This document shows positions 19,660 through 31,424 of a stretch of 64,000 nt of DNA, piece by piece. Each line of letters begins with the position of its first letter. The first letter of the stretch is position 1. The position numbers and the translations under genes were made by a program. Source of the stretch: Brucella sp. BE17 (lineage in GTDB: Bacteria > Pseudomonadota > Alphaproteobacteria > Rhizobiales > Rhizobiaceae); the NCBI RefSeq assembly GCF_039545455.1, contig NZ_CP154467.1, positions 868,001-932,000 of the forward strand. The letters are read 5' to 3'. The notes beneath the pieces were generated by a model. It ran no database searches and had not been told where the DNA came from. It worked only from the letters and a program-made list of their open reading frames with translations.

Positions 19660-19787
19660 AGCGAAAATCCTTCAGTAACTGGACACGTCAACCGAACTCC
19701 CGTTGTTGCAATACAGGAAATCCTGTATCGGCTCTAATCTGATGGTTTTTAAATTCAAGGCCAAAGCTCGCCCTGACACGACTTTAT

Positions 19788-19820
19788 AAAAAAGCAGCCC
19801 TCTCCCGTGAGCGGGCTGCT
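19788..19820 (-). terminator. Intrinsic terminator of the phytanoyl-dioxygenase gene
   Basis: GCAGCCC/GGGCTGC stem with a T-run (TTTTTT) on the minus strand, about 6 nt after the stop codon at 19826. Confidence 0.85.
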
Positions 19821-19825
19821 CACAT

Positions 19826-20764
19826 CTACCAACGGCTCAGGCCGAGCAGCTTTTCACCAAGCGGCGTGAGTCTGGCGGTCCGGGCATTGTGCTTTTCCCA
19901 TTCCCGTGGATCACCGGGGAACGCATCGCGCTTGGGATGGTCAAGCTCTTTCCAGAGCCGGATGCGCTCCTGTCGTTCCGCTTCATTGTCGAATTCAGCC
20001 GGATGCATGGAGATGTATTGCGCCATGCGCACGCGATGATCCGAATGGTTCGGCCGCACGCCGTGTGCCAGCAGCGAATTGAAGATCATCAGATCGCCCG
20101 GCTCCATGTCGATATTGACGACCGACAAGCCCGTCATGTCGGGATGCATCGGATCGCGGTCCGCAGGCTGTGTCTTCACCCATTCCTCGAAATGCTCGAA
20201 CAGGTAAGGGACGCACTGGAAGCCACCGACATCTCCGTCCTGTTTTTGCAGGCTGAGAACGCCCTGAACGCCGATCGGAAGCGGCCGAATGGACGTATCC
20301 ACGTCCCAATGAATGAAGCCGTTCGGGTTTCCCTTCACCTTCTTCGGCGGATTAAGATTGGCGCGGTCGACGGTGACCCAGAGATCTTCACGGTCCCATA
20401 TATCCACAAATACGTCGTAGACACGCTTTTCCATGCGATTGTCCCAGAGATACTGGTGATTGTAGATTTCCAGCATTCCGGTATTGTTCAATTCCTTCAT
20501 CTTGTGTTCGCGCCGCTGCGGCGCGTACCACGTCGAAGGATTGCTGGGGTCTTTTTCGTCGAACCTCCAGAGCAACTCGACAAGGCGTTCGACATTTGCT
20601 GCAGGCACCGCGCCACGGACAATGACATAGCCTTTCGTCGTCCAATGCTCCCAGTCGGCCGTCGACAGGACACGCAGCGGCAAGGTCTTCCTGATATCCT
20701 GGAGCGGCATCGTGGCGGAGGTAGTCGGGTGGCTGTCGCGCTTGTGCGCTGTGGTGGCTTGCAT
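19826..20764 (-). CDS. Phytanoyl-CoA dioxygenase (PhyH) family protein
   Basis: A 312-residue Fe(II)/2-oxoglutarate oxygenase. The HxD iron motif is seen in FIHWDVDTSIRP and the distal His/Arg in LLAHGVRPNHSDHRVRMAQY. GGGAG stands 6 nt before the ATG. It is divergent from an AraC regulator whose promoter carries an inverted repeat. Members hydroxylate acyl-CoA, ectoine or small natural products; nothing here fixes the substrate, and it has no catabolic partners. The pair stands between the RDD gene and bpt, so it may be a later insertion. Confidence 0.85.
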   Translation of the reverse strand: MQATTAHKRDSHPTTSATMPLQDIRKTLPLRVLSTADWEHWTTKGYVIVRGAVPAANVERLVELLWRFDEKDPSNPSTWYAPQRREHKMKELNNTGMLEIYNHQYLWDNRMEKRVYDVFVDIWDREDLWVTVDRANLNPPKKVKGNPNGFIHWDVDTSIRPLPIGVQGVLSLQKQDGDVGGFQCVPYLFEHFEEWVKTQPADRDPMHPDMTGLSVVNIDMEPGDLMIFNSLLAHGVRPNHSDHRVRMAQYISMHPAEFDNEAERQERIRLWKELDHPKRDAFPGDPREWEKHNARTARLTPLGEKLLGLSRW

Positions 20765-20828
20765 CTCATTCTCCCATCATTGTTTCCCCTGATGCTCAAG
20801 ACTATGCCCGCAATATTTGGCATGTTGT

Positions 20829-20858
20829 CGGAATAGGGCCAATAATGATACTATTCCG
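20829..20858. promoter_or_regulatory. Inverted repeat in the PhyH/AraC divergent promoter
   Basis: CGGAATAG (20829-20836) and CTATTCCG (20851-20858) are perfect 8-bp arms with a 14-nt spacer. The arms are about two helical turns apart centre to centre, 27-56 nt before the AraC start. This suits binding by a dimeric AraC-type regulator; assignment is inference. Confidence 0.5.
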
Positions 20859-20884
20859 GCCTTTGAGTTGATAAACAGGCCAGA

Positions 20885-21733
20885 ATGAAGCCCTATCTCG
20901 AACATCTTTCCACATCACCGGATTCGTCGTGGAGCATGCTCAATCGTCGACTGGACAATGCCATTCCGTTCGAATGGCACCACCATCCGGAATATGAGTT
21001 GACGTTGACGCTCAACTCGCGTGGCCAGCGCTTCATAGGAAACCATGTCTCAAGCTACGATCATGGCGATCTTGTCCTGATCGGTCCCAACCTGCCGCAC
21101 ACATGGGCTTCCCGCGAGAAGATCGACGCGAATGAACCGCATATCGCTCTGGTATTCTGGTTTCGCCGGGAATGGATCGAAACGCTTGCCGCCGGTAGCG
21201 TGGAATTTACGTCGGTCATTCGTCTGATCCGTGACGCTGTAACCGGGCTGGCATTCGATGGCGCGCTCGGCCATGCCTTGTCGGCAGATTTTCAAGCCAT
21301 GTTCTCCCGAACGCCCACGCAAAGGCTGATCGCTCTTCTGGAAATCGTGGTGCGGCTTGCGGAAAGCAAGCGGCATCCCCTTTCCACCATCGTACCGCAA
21401 GACGTTGAAGGGGACCGCTCTCGTATCGACCGGGTGCTTGCCTATCTCCATCGGCATTACAACCAGCCGATCCGGATCGGTCAGATCGCCGAAGTCGCAG
21501 CCTTGAGCGAGTCCGGCCTGCACCGTATGTTCAGACGACATACGCAGGCCAGCATCTCCGACTATCTAATCAGCCTGCGGATCGGCGAGGCTTGCGCCCG
21601 ACTTTCTGCCACTTCGCAGCCGATCCAGCATATTGCTGCAGATATCGGCTATGCGTCGCTGGCCAATTTCAATCGACAGTTCAAAGCACTACGCGATATG
21701 ACACCGCGTGAATATCGGGCTATGTTCCGATAA
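20885..21733 (+). CDS. AraC-family transcriptional regulator with cupin sensor
   Basis: This 282-residue protein has an N-terminal cupin-type sensor (about 20-110; FEWHHHPEYELTLTL) and a C-terminal double helix-turn-helix (about 185-282). These include RIGQIAEVAALSESGLHRMF and the second HTH IQHIAADIGYASLANFNRQF ending in TPREYRAMFR. It is divergent from phyH and most likely controls it. The effector is unknown. The SD (AGG) is weak. Confidence 0.88.
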   Translation: MKPYLEHLSTSPDSSWSMLNRRLDNAIPFEWHHHPEYELTLTLNSRGQRFIGNHVSSYDHGDLVLIGPNLPHTWASREKIDANEPHIALVFWFRREWIETLAAGSVEFTSVIRLIRDAVTGLAFDGALGHALSADFQAMFSRTPTQRLIALLEIVVRLAESKRHPLSTIVPQDVEGDRSRIDRVLAYLHRHYNQPIRIGQIAEVAALSESGLHRMFRRHTQASISDYLISLRIGEACARLSATSQPIQHIAADIGYASLANFNRQFKALRDMTPREYRAMFR

Positions 21734-21961
21734 TATCCCTGAGGCTCGAAGCTTAAGCTGCCACAAGTATGAAAAGATCGTATAATAGCAAACTACCGAG
21801 TGTGAACCACTGTCGATCAGAAGAGGAAAGGGGCATGACGATGGTTTTCAGCCTTACGCAAAAAAGTTCAGAAGAATTCAAACGCGACTGCGTATAATAT
21901 CTATTGACGTTTTGCGCTTCCGGCCCAATCCTTAAGGCAGTATCGTGATGGTTTGGGTAAG

Positions 21962-21995
21962 GCCTTTTGCTGGATATTGCCTTTTGCTGGATATT
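21962..21995 (+). repeat. Perfect 17-bp tandem duplication before bpt
   Basis: The unit GCCTTTTGCTGGATATT occurs twice back to back (21962-21978 and 21979-21995), ending 2 nt before the bpt ATG. The only SD-like element, GGA in each unit, is therefore duplicated. It looks like a recent slippage or duplication event. Confidence 0.9.
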
Positions 21996-21997
21996 GA

Positions 21998-22753
21998 ATG
22001 ACCCATCAGCCGCAACAGTCTCCGCAGTTTTATCTCACTGCGCCCTCGCCCTGCCCCTATCTGGAGGGGCAGATGGAGCGTAAGGTGTTTACGCATCTTG
22101 TCGGAGACCGCGCCAACGAGATAAACGACCTTCTGACACAGGGCGGCTTTCGTCGCTCGCAGAATATCGCTTACCGCCCAGCTTGTGAATTATGCCGCGC
22201 CTGTGTTTCCGTGCGCATCGTGGTCGACGAATTCGTCATGACGCGCAATATGCGTCGCATCTGGGCCCAGAACCGCGACCTGATCGGGCGCGCGCACAAG
22301 GCCCAGCCCAGCACCGAACAATATGCGCTGTTCCGTGATTATCTGGATGCGCGGCACCAGTCCGGCGGCATGGCCGACATGACTGTGCTCGATTATGCGA
22401 TGATGGTCGAGGACACGCATGTCGACACCGAGATCATCGAATATCGCAGACGGGGTCCGGACAGTTTCCTCTCTCCCAAAGGCGATGGCGAACTGATTGC
22501 GGCTGCACTCACCGATGTGATGAGCGATGGGCTTTCCATGGTCTATTCGTTTTACGCGCCGCTAATGCTGGAACGCTCGCTCGGCACCTTCATGATTCTC
22601 GATCATATCGAGCGCGCCCGTGCCGCAGGACTGCCACATGTCTATCTCGGCTACTGGGTCGAGGGATCGTCCAAGATGCAATATAAAACCCGTTTCACGC
22701 CACAGGAACATCTGGGACCGCGCGGCTGGGAACGCTTTCAGCCGGAAGAATGA
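21998..22753 (+). CDS. bpt: Aspartate/glutamate leucyltransferase Bpt (N-end rule)
   Basis: Transfers leucine from Leu-tRNA to N-terminal Asp or Glu of proteins, marking them for ClpS/ClpAP. The 251-residue protein has an N-terminal cysteine motif ([13 protein letters not shown]) and [15 protein letters not shown]. The acyltransferase core has [19 protein letters not shown] and [15 protein letters not shown]. It matches the brucellar Bpt type. Translation signals are poor (GGA at 7-8 nt) and lie inside a 17-bp tandem repeat. It converges on parC at a bidirectional terminator. Confidence 0.94.
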   Translation: MTHQPQQSPQFYLTAPSPCPYLEGQMERKVFTHLVGDRANEINDLLTQGGFRRSQNIAYRPACELCRACVSVRIVVDEFVMTRNMRRIWAQNRDLIGRAHKAQPSTEQYALFRDYLDARHQSGGMADMTVLDYAMMVEDTHVDTEIIEYRRRGPDSFLSPKGDGELIAAALTDVMSDGLSMVYSFYAPLMLERSLGTFMILDHIERARAAGLPHVYLGYWVEGSSKMQYKTRFTPQEHLGPRGWERFQPEE

Positions 22754-22770
22754 TCGACGGAAATTGCAAT

Positions 22771-22797
22771 AAAAAGGCGGCTTGAAGCCGCCTTTTT
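22771..22797. terminator. Bidirectional terminator between bpt and parC
   Basis: AAAAAGGCGGC/GCCGCCTTTTT with a short TTGAA loop. It has A- and T-runs on both sides and is placed between convergent stop codons. Confidence 0.92.
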
Positions 22798-22806
22798 ATT
22801 TTTGCA

Positions 22807-25119
22807 TTAAAACTTGCCCGAACGCGGAAAACCCTTTGGCACCAGACGCCCGGCGGAGGCACGAGCGGCCAGCCATTCGCCAAGTTCTTGCGCGTTGCGC
22901 GTAAATGTCCGCTCCGCCGAATCCTGCCATGTGAGACCTTCGGCAAGAACGAAAGTGCGCACATCCGACACGCCGCCGTCCTTGTATTTTTGCAAGCGCA
23001 CACCCTTGCCGCGTGTCATTTCCGGAATATCTGCAAGCGGGAACACCACCATCTTGCGGTTTTCACCCACCACGGCGATGTGATCACCCGAAATACGCTG
23101 GCAGAGCTTTGCCTCATCGGGCACCTTCACATTCATCACCTGCTTGCCCTTACGGGTATTGGCGATCGCTTCGCTTTCAGCCACGACAAATCCATTACCC
23201 TCATGCGAAACGAGCAAGAGTTTTGCTGCCGGATCGTGCACGAAAGCCGTCAGAATATCCTGATCGTTTTCCATATCGACCAGAATGCGGATCGGTTCGC
23301 CATGGCCGCGTCCGCCCGGAAGCGTATTTGCACCGATGGTGAAAAACTTGCCGCCTGTCGTGAAAAACAGCAATTTGTCGGTGGTCTGGGCATGGAATGC
23401 AAGCTTGAGCTTGTCGCCATCTTTAAAGGCAAGCGTTGAGAAATCCGCCATATGGCCCTTCAACGCGCGCAACCAGCCCTTTTCCGACACGACGATGGTC
23501 ACAGGCTCGCGCTCGATCATCGCATTATGAATATCTGTCAAGTCGTGGGTGGGAGCTTGCGCAAAATTGGTCCGGCGCTTACCGAGCAAGGTTGTCGGGC
23601 CAAATTTATCGCGCACCGCCTTGATTTCGGTGCTGATCTTCTTCCATTGCCGTGTGCCGGACGCAAGCAGACCTTCAAGGTCAGCTTTTTCTACAGTCAG
23701 AGCGTCAAACTCCTTGCGTATCTCGAATTCCTCAAGCTTGCGCAGCGAACGCAGGCGCATATTGAGGATCGATTCAGCCTGCATGTCGCTGAGCTCAAAC
23801 GTCTGCATCAATTCCTGTTTCGGCTCGTCTTCCTCACGGATGATACGGATGACCTCATCCAGATTGAGATAGGCTTTGAGGAAGCCGCCAAGAATTTCAA
23901 GGCGCCTTTCGATTTCGGCAAGGCGGAACTCGGAGCGACGCACCAGCACGTCCTTGCGGTGCTCCAGCCATTCGCGTAGCACGCCGCCAAGCGACAACAC
24001 GTTCGGCACCTTGCCATGCGAAAGCACGTTCATGTTGAGAGAAACGCGGTTTTCAAGTTCGGTCAGCTTGAACAGCGATTCCATCAGCAATTCGGGATCG
24101 ACGCTACGATTCTTTGGCTCCAGAACAACACGGATATCTTCCGCCGACTCGTCGCGAATGTCGTCGAGCAAAGGCAGTTTTTTCGCGAGAAGCAGTTCGG
24201 CGATCTTTTCAATCAGTCGAGATTTCTGCACCTGATAGGGAATTTCGGTGATCACGATCACCCATGTGCCGCGATTGCCCTCTTCCTTTTCCCATCGTGC
24301 ACGCACGCGGAAAGACCCGCGTCCGGTGCGATAGGCTTCAAGAATATTGCTCTCATCCTCGACCAGAACACCGCCCGTCGGAAAATCCGGCCCGCGCACC
24401 TTGCATTTGAGAAGGGCTGACGGATCGCTCTCGGCTTCCTTTTTCAAGGTTTCCCATTCAACGGACGATGTGACCAGTTCTTCAACGCCCGCATCGGGAT
24501 GGTTGATGAGATAGAGGGCTGCCGAGCAAAGCTCCGCCACATTATGCGGCGGGATATTGGTCGCCATACCGACTGCGATGCCTGCCGATCCATTGGCAAG
24601 AAGGTTCGGGAAAGCGCCGGGAAGAACGATGGGTTCTTCGTCTTCCTCATTATAGGTCGGGCGAAAATCGATGGCATTTTCGTTGATGCCTTCAAGCAGC
24701 AGCGTTGCCACTTCGGTCATGCGCGCTTCGGTGTAACGCATGGCGGCGGCATTATCGCCGTCGATATTGCCGAAATTGCCCTGCCCGTCGACCAGCGGAT
24801 AACGCACCGCGAAATCCTGCGCCAAACGCACCAGCGCGTCATAGATCGAGGCATCGCCGTGGGGGTGGAACTTACCCATCACGTCGCCCACGATACGCGC
24901 GCACTTGGCATAGGCCTGATCGGGGTTAAGGCGCAGAAGGCGCATGGCATGCATGATGCGCCTGTGCACAGGCTTTAGCCCGTCGCGCACATCCGGTAGC
25001 GCACGATGCATGATCGTCGACAACGCATAAGCGAGATAGCGTTCCTCAAGCGCGGACTTGAGATCGACGCGTTCAATGTGCTCTTCGCCGTCGCCCGGCG
25101 GAATCAAACTTTTACCCAT
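22807..25119 (-). CDS. parC: DNA topoisomerase IV subunit A
   Basis: Decatenates chromosomes with ParE. The 770-residue protein has the breakage-reunion domain with catalytic Tyr129 ([11 protein letters not shown]) and the quinolone region [13 protein letters not shown]. The C-terminal beta-pinwheel is shortened relative to GyrA. In the quinolone region the residue matching E. coli Ser80 is Ala90, and the one matching Glu84 is Asp94. The ATG at 25119 is used; the frame extends to a TTG at 25134 without support. Confidence 0.95.
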   Translation of the reverse strand: MGKSLIPPGDGEEHIERVDLKSALEERYLAYALSTIMHRALPDVRDGLKPVHRRIMHAMRLLRLNPDQAYAKCARIVGDVMGKFHPHGDASIYDALVRLAQDFAVRYPLVDGQGNFGNIDGDNAAAMRYTEARMTEVATLLLEGINENAIDFRPTYNEEDEEPIVLPGAFPNLLANGSAGIAVGMATNIPPHNVAELCSAALYLINHPDAGVEELVTSSVEWETLKKEAESDPSALLKCKVRGPDFPTGGVLVEDESNILEAYRTGRGSFRVRARWEKEEGNRGTWVIVITEIPYQVQKSRLIEKIAELLLAKKLPLLDDIRDESAEDIRVVLEPKNRSVDPELLMESLFKLTELENRVSLNMNVLSHGKVPNVLSLGGVLREWLEHRKDVLVRRSEFRLAEIERRLEILGGFLKAYLNLDEVIRIIREEDEPKQELMQTFELSDMQAESILNMRLRSLRKLEEFEIRKEFDALTVEKADLEGLLASGTRQWKKISTEIKAVRDKFGPTTLLGKRRTNFAQAPTHDLTDIHNAMIEREPVTIVVSEKGWLRALKGHMADFSTLAFKDGDKLKLAFHAQTTDKLLFFTTGGKFFTIGANTLPGGRGHGEPIRILVDMENDQDILTAFVHDPAAKLLLVSHEGNGFVVAESEAIANTRKGKQVMNVKVPDEAKLCQRISGDHIAVVGENRKMVVFPLADIPEMTRGKGVRLQKYKDGGVSDVRTFVLAEGLTWQDSAERTFTRNAQELGEWLAARASAGRLVPKGFPRSGKF

Positions 25120-25212
25120 GGCTCTTAGTAGCAAAAATTCGCACTATACAAAATCTGTTTAAGCGCAGGTGCGTCGCAAATCCGCCGTCATTCATGCCTT
25201 AAACAACATTGA

Positions 25213-25228
25213 GGGAAGTAAACTTCCC
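25213..25228. promoter_or_regulatory. 16-bp palindrome in promoter region
   Basis: GGGAAGT and ACTTCCC are perfect 7-bp arms with a 2-nt AA spacer, 93 nt before the exported-protein gene at 25321 and on the far side of the parC start. The shape fits a dimeric repressor site. The binding protein is unknown. Confidence 0.35.
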
Positions 25229-25320
25229 GTTGCATTCGTGTGAGCCGCAAATTCGGTTGTTAACGATCAGTTTTTGCGCCTATGAATGCAGCCCATAATC
25301 AGATCAGGCAGGAGCCCCCC

Positions 25321-26517
25321 ATGCACGTTTTCATCTCCCTCAAGCCCGCCGCGCGTATTCTCGCCGCTGGCACAGCACTTTCTCTGGTTTTTGCCAGCGC
25401 TGCCATTGCCGCGGACGCTAATGCGGTCGCTGAACGCCTGAAGGACCTCTACGCGGAACAGGGTGGGGAATTGAGCTTCACCAATGTCAAGGCCGACGGC
25501 GCGGATATCGTTCTTGAAGGCACCAAGCTCAAGATGAAAACGGTTGCCGACAAGGACGTGGCAATTGGCGATGTGAAGCTCAAAAACGTGCAGGACGCGC
25601 CCAATGGCGGTTTCACCATTGGCGAAATCGAGGTTCCCGATATGGCCCTCGACAGTGCTCCAGGCAAGAACGACAAGGCTGTGATCAAGGGCATGTCGAT
25701 GGAGAACGTTCAGGTTCCATCGGCGAATGCGACCGAAACGCTCGACAAGATCATGCTCTATGACAAGGTAAAGATCGATAGGGTGGAATTCGGCACACCG
25801 GGCAAGGACGGCGCGACCATCAAGGATTTCGAGATGGCACTCGACACATCCAACAAGGCCGAAAAGATCGCCTATGTCTGGACCATTGACGACATCGATG
25901 CGACGTTTGAAAAAGCCGGCAAAAACCCGCTCGCAGCGCTCGACATGAACACGTTGAAAGCCTCGCTCTCCTCCAAGGGAAGCTGGTCACCAAAGTCCGG
26001 CGATACCACGCTTGACCAACTAGAAATCGATGCCGATGATCTTGGTAAGATCAACATCACCGGCAATCTGGGCGGTTACGATCTGGCTTTCGTTGACGCT
26101 GTAAAGAAGACGCAGCAAGCCATGGGCAAGGCTGACGCCAACAAGGATGCCGCTGGTCTGGCGATGCTGGGTCTTGCCGAACAGCTGAACCTCAAGAACC
26201 TGACAATCCGCTTCGATAACGAGGAACTGACGCAGAAATTACTCGGCTATTATGCCAAGCAGCAGGGTTCAGACGCAAAGGCACTTGGCGAGCAAATGAA
26301 ATTGATGGTGCCCCTTCTGGCAACCCAGTTGAAAAACCCGGAATTCGCGCAACAGGTCAAGGCTGCAGCCGACAAATATTTCAGCGATCCAAAGTCGCTG
26401 ACGCTTTCGGCAACCCCCGACCAGCCGGTGACGTTTGCATCGATTGCTGCAACCGCATCGCTTGATCCGACAAAGATCATCCAGTTGCTGAAAGTCGGCA
26501 TTTCCGCCAACGACTGA
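25321..26517 (+). CDS. Large exported protein of unknown function
   Basis: This 398-residue protein has a signal peptide cleaved after ASAAIA. The rest is an Asp/Lys-rich, beta-strand-dominated body with repeated short strands (VKADGADIVLEGTKLKMKTV, IGDVKLKNVQ, IGEIEVPDM, KGMSMENVQVP). This recalls AsmA- or DUF2125-like periplasmic proteins, but I do not recognise the family with confidence. A strong AGGAG is 6 nt before the chosen ATG; the ATG at 25282 is less likely. It ends at a terminator shared with aspS. It is probably periplasmic. Confidence 0.75.
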   Translation: MHVFISLKPAARILAAGTALSLVFASAAIAADANAVAERLKDLYAEQGGELSFTNVKADGADIVLEGTKLKMKTVADKDVAIGDVKLKNVQDAPNGGFTIGEIEVPDMALDSAPGKNDKAVIKGMSMENVQVPSANATETLDKIMLYDKVKIDRVEFGTPGKDGATIKDFEMALDTSNKAEKIAYVWTIDDIDATFEKAGKNPLAALDMNTLKASLSSKGSWSPKSGDTTLDQLEIDADDLGKINITGNLGGYDLAFVDAVKKTQQAMGKADANKDAAGLAMLGLAEQLNLKNLTIRFDNEELTQKLLGYYAKQQGSDAKALGEQMKLMVPLLATQLKNPEFAQQVKAAADKYFSDPKSLTLSATPDQPVTFASIAATASLDPTKIIQLLKVGISAND

Positions 26518-26534
26518 TCTGAACTTTGACTAAG

Positions 26535-26561
26535 AAAAACCCGGCGCTAAGCCGGGTTTTT
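26535..26561. terminator. Bidirectional terminator
   Basis: AAAAACCCGGC/GCCGGGTTTTT with a 5-nt loop between the convergent exported-protein gene and aspS. It has a T-run on the plus side and an A-run on the other. Confidence 0.92.
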
Positions 26562-26581
26562 TTGTATTGAGAAGTTGTCGA

Positions 26582-28372
<1,791 letters not shown>

Positions 28373-28597
28373 GATTTCTGCCTTATGGAACGCGATGATC
28401 TTGTGCAGGCAAAGCCCTGCAATTTGGCGGAAAAGCGCATTTTGACCACGCTTTGTCAAGCCTGCACTGCCTTGCCACAGCTTTGTTAGTGCAGCTTGAC
28501 AGAATAAGTCGACAAAAAACACTATTTCCGTGTTATTCCATCCTTCTGTGTTTATCGCGGCGCGACATTGAGCGTCCATTTATCTAAAAAGAAGACT

Positions 28598-29752
28598 ATG
28601 CAGCTCATTACCACGACCGAGGCCCTTGAAGAGGCCGTATCCGCCCTGTCGAAATCCGATTTCGTTACAGTCGACACCGAATTCATCCGGGAGACGACCT
28701 TTTGGCCGGAACTTTGCCTGATCCAAATGGCCTCGCCCGAGCAGACAGCACTGGTTGATGCGCTGGCACCGGGACTGGATCTTGCACCCTTCTTCCGTCT
28801 TATGGGTGATGAGAAGGTCGTGAAAGTCTTTCACGCGGCGCGACAGGACATCGAGATCGTCTATCATCTGGGCGGACTTGTCCCCTCGCCGATTTTCGAC
28901 ACACAGGTTGCGGCCATGGTCTGCGGTTATGGCGATTCTGTTTCCTACGATCAGCTTGTACAGAAGATAACCGGGCAGCAAATCGACAAGTCATCGCGTT
29001 TTACCGATTGGCGCAGGCGTCCACTTTCCGACAAGCAACTCGATTATGCTCTGGCCGATGTAACGCATCTGCGCGATGTCTATCTGCATTTGCAGCAGGA
29101 ATTGGCCAAGGAAGGCCGCAGCGACTGGGTGAACGAGGAAATGGCGGTTCTCAAAGCCGTCGAAACCTATGATCTGCACCCGGACGACGCCTGGCGGCGG
29201 GTCAAGGCACGTGTGCGCAAGCCGATGGAGCTGGCCATCGTCAAGGCTGTCGCCGCATGGCGTGAACGCGAAGCCCGTGAACGCAATGTGCCCCGTGGTC
29301 GCGTGATCAAGGACGACACAATCGCAGAAATCGCGACACAACAGCCGCGAGACGCTGAGGCGCTGGGTCGCCTGCGCACGATTCCAAAAGGCTGGGAGCG
29401 CTCGTCACAGGCGCAAGGTCTGGTTACCGCCATTCAAACCGCCCTGGCGATCCCCAAGGAAGACCTGCCAAAACTGCCCAAGCAAAGCAATGCGCCGGAG
29501 GGAAGTGCTGCAGCATCGGAACTGTTGAAAGTTCTTCTCAAGATTGTGGCCGAAGAACACGGCGTTGCGGCCAAGATCATCGCCAACTCCGATGACATCG
29601 ACAAGATTGCCGCTGAGGGTGAGAACGCCAATGTCGCAGCACTTCAGGGCTGGCGTCGTGATGTTTTCGGCCAAAAAGCGCTCGATCTTATTCTCGGCAA
29701 AATCGGCGTCCGGTTCGAGAACCGCCGTATTCGCGCCATAGCGCTGGACTAA
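28598..29752 (+). CDS. rnd: Ribonuclease D
   Basis: This 384-residue 3'-5' exoribonuclease has DEDDy catalytic motifs: VDTEFIRETTFWPELCLIQ (Exo I), FHAARQDIEIVYHL (Exo II) and LDYALADVTHLRDVY (Exo III, Tyr type). An HRDC domain follows (about 208-290). It trims tRNA 3' ends. It is divergent from aspS. The ATG at 28598 (MQLITTTEAL) has AGAAG upstream; an earlier ATG at 28568 is less likely. Confidence 0.94.
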   Translation: MQLITTTEALEEAVSALSKSDFVTVDTEFIRETTFWPELCLIQMASPEQTALVDALAPGLDLAPFFRLMGDEKVVKVFHAARQDIEIVYHLGGLVPSPIFDTQVAAMVCGYGDSVSYDQLVQKITGQQIDKSSRFTDWRRRPLSDKQLDYALADVTHLRDVYLHLQQELAKEGRSDWVNEEMAVLKAVETYDLHPDDAWRRVKARVRKPMELAIVKAVAAWREREARERNVPRGRVIKDDTIAEIATQQPRDAEALGRLRTIPKGWERSSQAQGLVTAIQTALAIPKEDLPKLPKQSNAPEGSAAASELLKVLLKIVAEEHGVAAKIIANSDDIDKIAAEGENANVAALQGWRRDVFGQKALDLILGKIGVRFENRRIRAIALD

Positions 29753-29753
29753 T

Positions 29754-29790
29754 ACCAGATATCGATAAGTATATTTCATCGACATCTGGT
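29754..29790 (+). terminator. Long inverted repeat just after rnd
   Basis: ACCAGATATCGAT and ATCGACATCTGGT form a 13-bp stem with one mismatch and an 11-nt loop, starting 2 nt after the rnd stop. There is no T-run, so it may act as an RNA-processing or Rho-assisted end, or as an operator-like palindrome, not a classic intrinsic terminator. Confidence 0.4.
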
Positions 29791-29879
29791 AAATGTCTTC
29801 TAAATTGAATATTTTCAAGGCGTTATGCGGCGGCATGTCAACGCTTTGGTATAAGCGGATGAGAAATTCCCTCCTGCTC

Positions 29880-31424
29880 TTATCCGCGCGTATCCCTGCC
29901 GTCTATTGCCCCGTCACCCACAGCAAAGAAAAGCTTTTTACCGGTTAATTTCGCCAATTGTTCCAGCCGGCCTTCCGGCCGATCCGAGATCAGGTCGGCC
30001 AGATCACCAGGAACCACAAGGGCTATCCCTGCTTCTTCTTCGCGCCAGAAAAGTCGTGGGATGACCCCAGGCATGGAAGCGGACAGAAGATAGACCACGC
30101 GCAAAAGTGCACCGAGCAACTTGGCCCTTTGTGCCAGACGTGGCGTTGCAAGCTGCAAGATTTCCGGCGCGATCTCATCATCGACAAGGCCGTCATGACG
30201 GTAATAATTGGCAAGCGCCATGAAGGAACGCCCCGGGTGATCAATGCCGCCGAACGAGCCATGCGCAATGATATTAAGCGCCTGTGAACCGCGATAATCG
30301 GGATGCGCACGCCAGCTTATATCGGCCAGAAGACACGCCGCCTGCCGATAGCGCACCTCATCCTCGGTTTCATCAAAGCCCAGGATCGGCAGTGACAATT
30401 CCGTCCACGCAACCAGTTCGCGTGCATGCCTCGGCGAGCGCGAGCGTAGGATCGACAGTTCTTCGGCTGAGGCAAGCAGTGGATCGAGGTATTGCTCGTT
30501 TTTCGGCAGCAGAGAATAAAGATAGCCTTCACGTACACCGAGTGCTGAAAACACAATCTTTGAAGGCTTCATGCGGCGGATTGTTTCGAGCAGCACCGTC
30601 GCGCCATAGGCGAGCAATTGACGGCGGTTTTTTGACACCGCCTCGATGCCGGCCATCGTATCGATATTGCCCTTAGCAACGCGCTTGAGGAAACTCTGCG
30701 CCTGTTTGGGGTCCATCTCATAGCCATGCATGACATGCAGCGGATAATGTCTTGCCGTCATATGCAGTTTGGCTAGGTTACGCCACGTACCCCCGACTGC
30801 ATAAAAAACCTTGCCCTGATGCTTTTCCAGCAATTCGGCTTTCGTAAGCTCGTCATGGGTGATTTTTGCCGCCTGCGGCAGCTCTTCGCCAGACATGTCC
30901 TGAAGCCTGAGACCACCCAGCGGGAGCGTAATCCCCTCGCCGATTTCGTGATCGTTGACGGCGACGAGTTCGAGACTGCCCCCACCCAAATCGCCTGCCA
31001 CGCCGCATGGCTTGAAAAAACCTGAGATAATGCCGAGTGCTGAATAATAAGCCTCTTCCTTGCCCGACAGCACTTCGATGTGCCGCCCCAGAATGGCTTC
31101 GGCCTGCGCAATGAAATCGGGGCCGTTTTCGGCTTCACGCGCTGCAGCCGTCGCAAGCGCATGAATGGAAACCGCGCCCGCCTGCTCGGCCAGGGCGCGG
31201 AAACGCTTGAGTGCGCGGAGGGCCGCCTCCACGGATTTGTCGTTCAGGCGTCCCGTGGTGACTAGCCCTTTACCAAGGCCGCAAAGGATTTTTTCGTTGA
31301 AAAGCACCGTCGGCGAACGAACGATGCCTTCATAGATGACAACACGAACCGAGTTGGAACCGATGTCGATAACCGCGACGGGCTTGAGGCCCTTGAGGCG
31401 GCCTTGTGCTATTACTGGGCTCAT
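29880..31424 (-). CDS. ppx: Exopolyphosphatase / pppGpp phosphohydrolase
   Basis: This 514-residue Ppx/GppA protein has the ASKHA nucleotide-binding opening [17 protein letters not shown], the glycine loop [13 protein letters not shown] and a C-terminal HD-like region (about 310-500). It degrades polyphosphate or pppGpp. It overlaps ppk by 4 nt, so synthesis and breakdown of polyphosphate are under one transcript, a common arrangement in alphaproteobacteria. Confidence 0.94.
   Translation of the reverse strand: MSPVIAQGRLKGLKPVAVIDIGSNSVRVVIYEGIVRSPTVLFNEKILCGLGKGLVTTGRLNDKSVEAALRALKRFRALAEQAGAVSIHALATAAAREAENGPDFIAQAEAILGRHIEVLSGKEEAYYSALGIISGFFKPCGVAGDLGGGSLELVAVNDHEIGEGITLPLGGLRLQDMSGEELPQAAKITHDELTKAELLEKHQGKVFYAVGGTWRNLAKLHMTARHYPLHVMHGYEMDPKQAQSFLKRVAKGNIDTMAGIEAVSKNRRQLLAYGATVLLETIRRMKPSKIVFSALGVREGYLYSLLPKNEQYLDPLLASAEELSILRSRSPRHARELVAWTELSLPILGFDETEDEVRYRQAACLLADISWRAHPDYRGSQALNIIAHGSFGGIDHPGRSFMALANYYRHDGLVDDEIAPEILQLATPRLAQRAKLLGALLRVVYLLSASMPGVIPRLFWREEEAGIALVVPGDLADLISDRPEGRLEQLAKLTGKKLFFAVGDGAIDGRDTRG

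Noticed and set aside
21835..21897. 20-codon frame with a strong SD (GAGGAAAGGGG) between the AraC gene and bpt
   Set aside because: Very short with no recognisable feature; may be a remnant or leader but cannot be supported.
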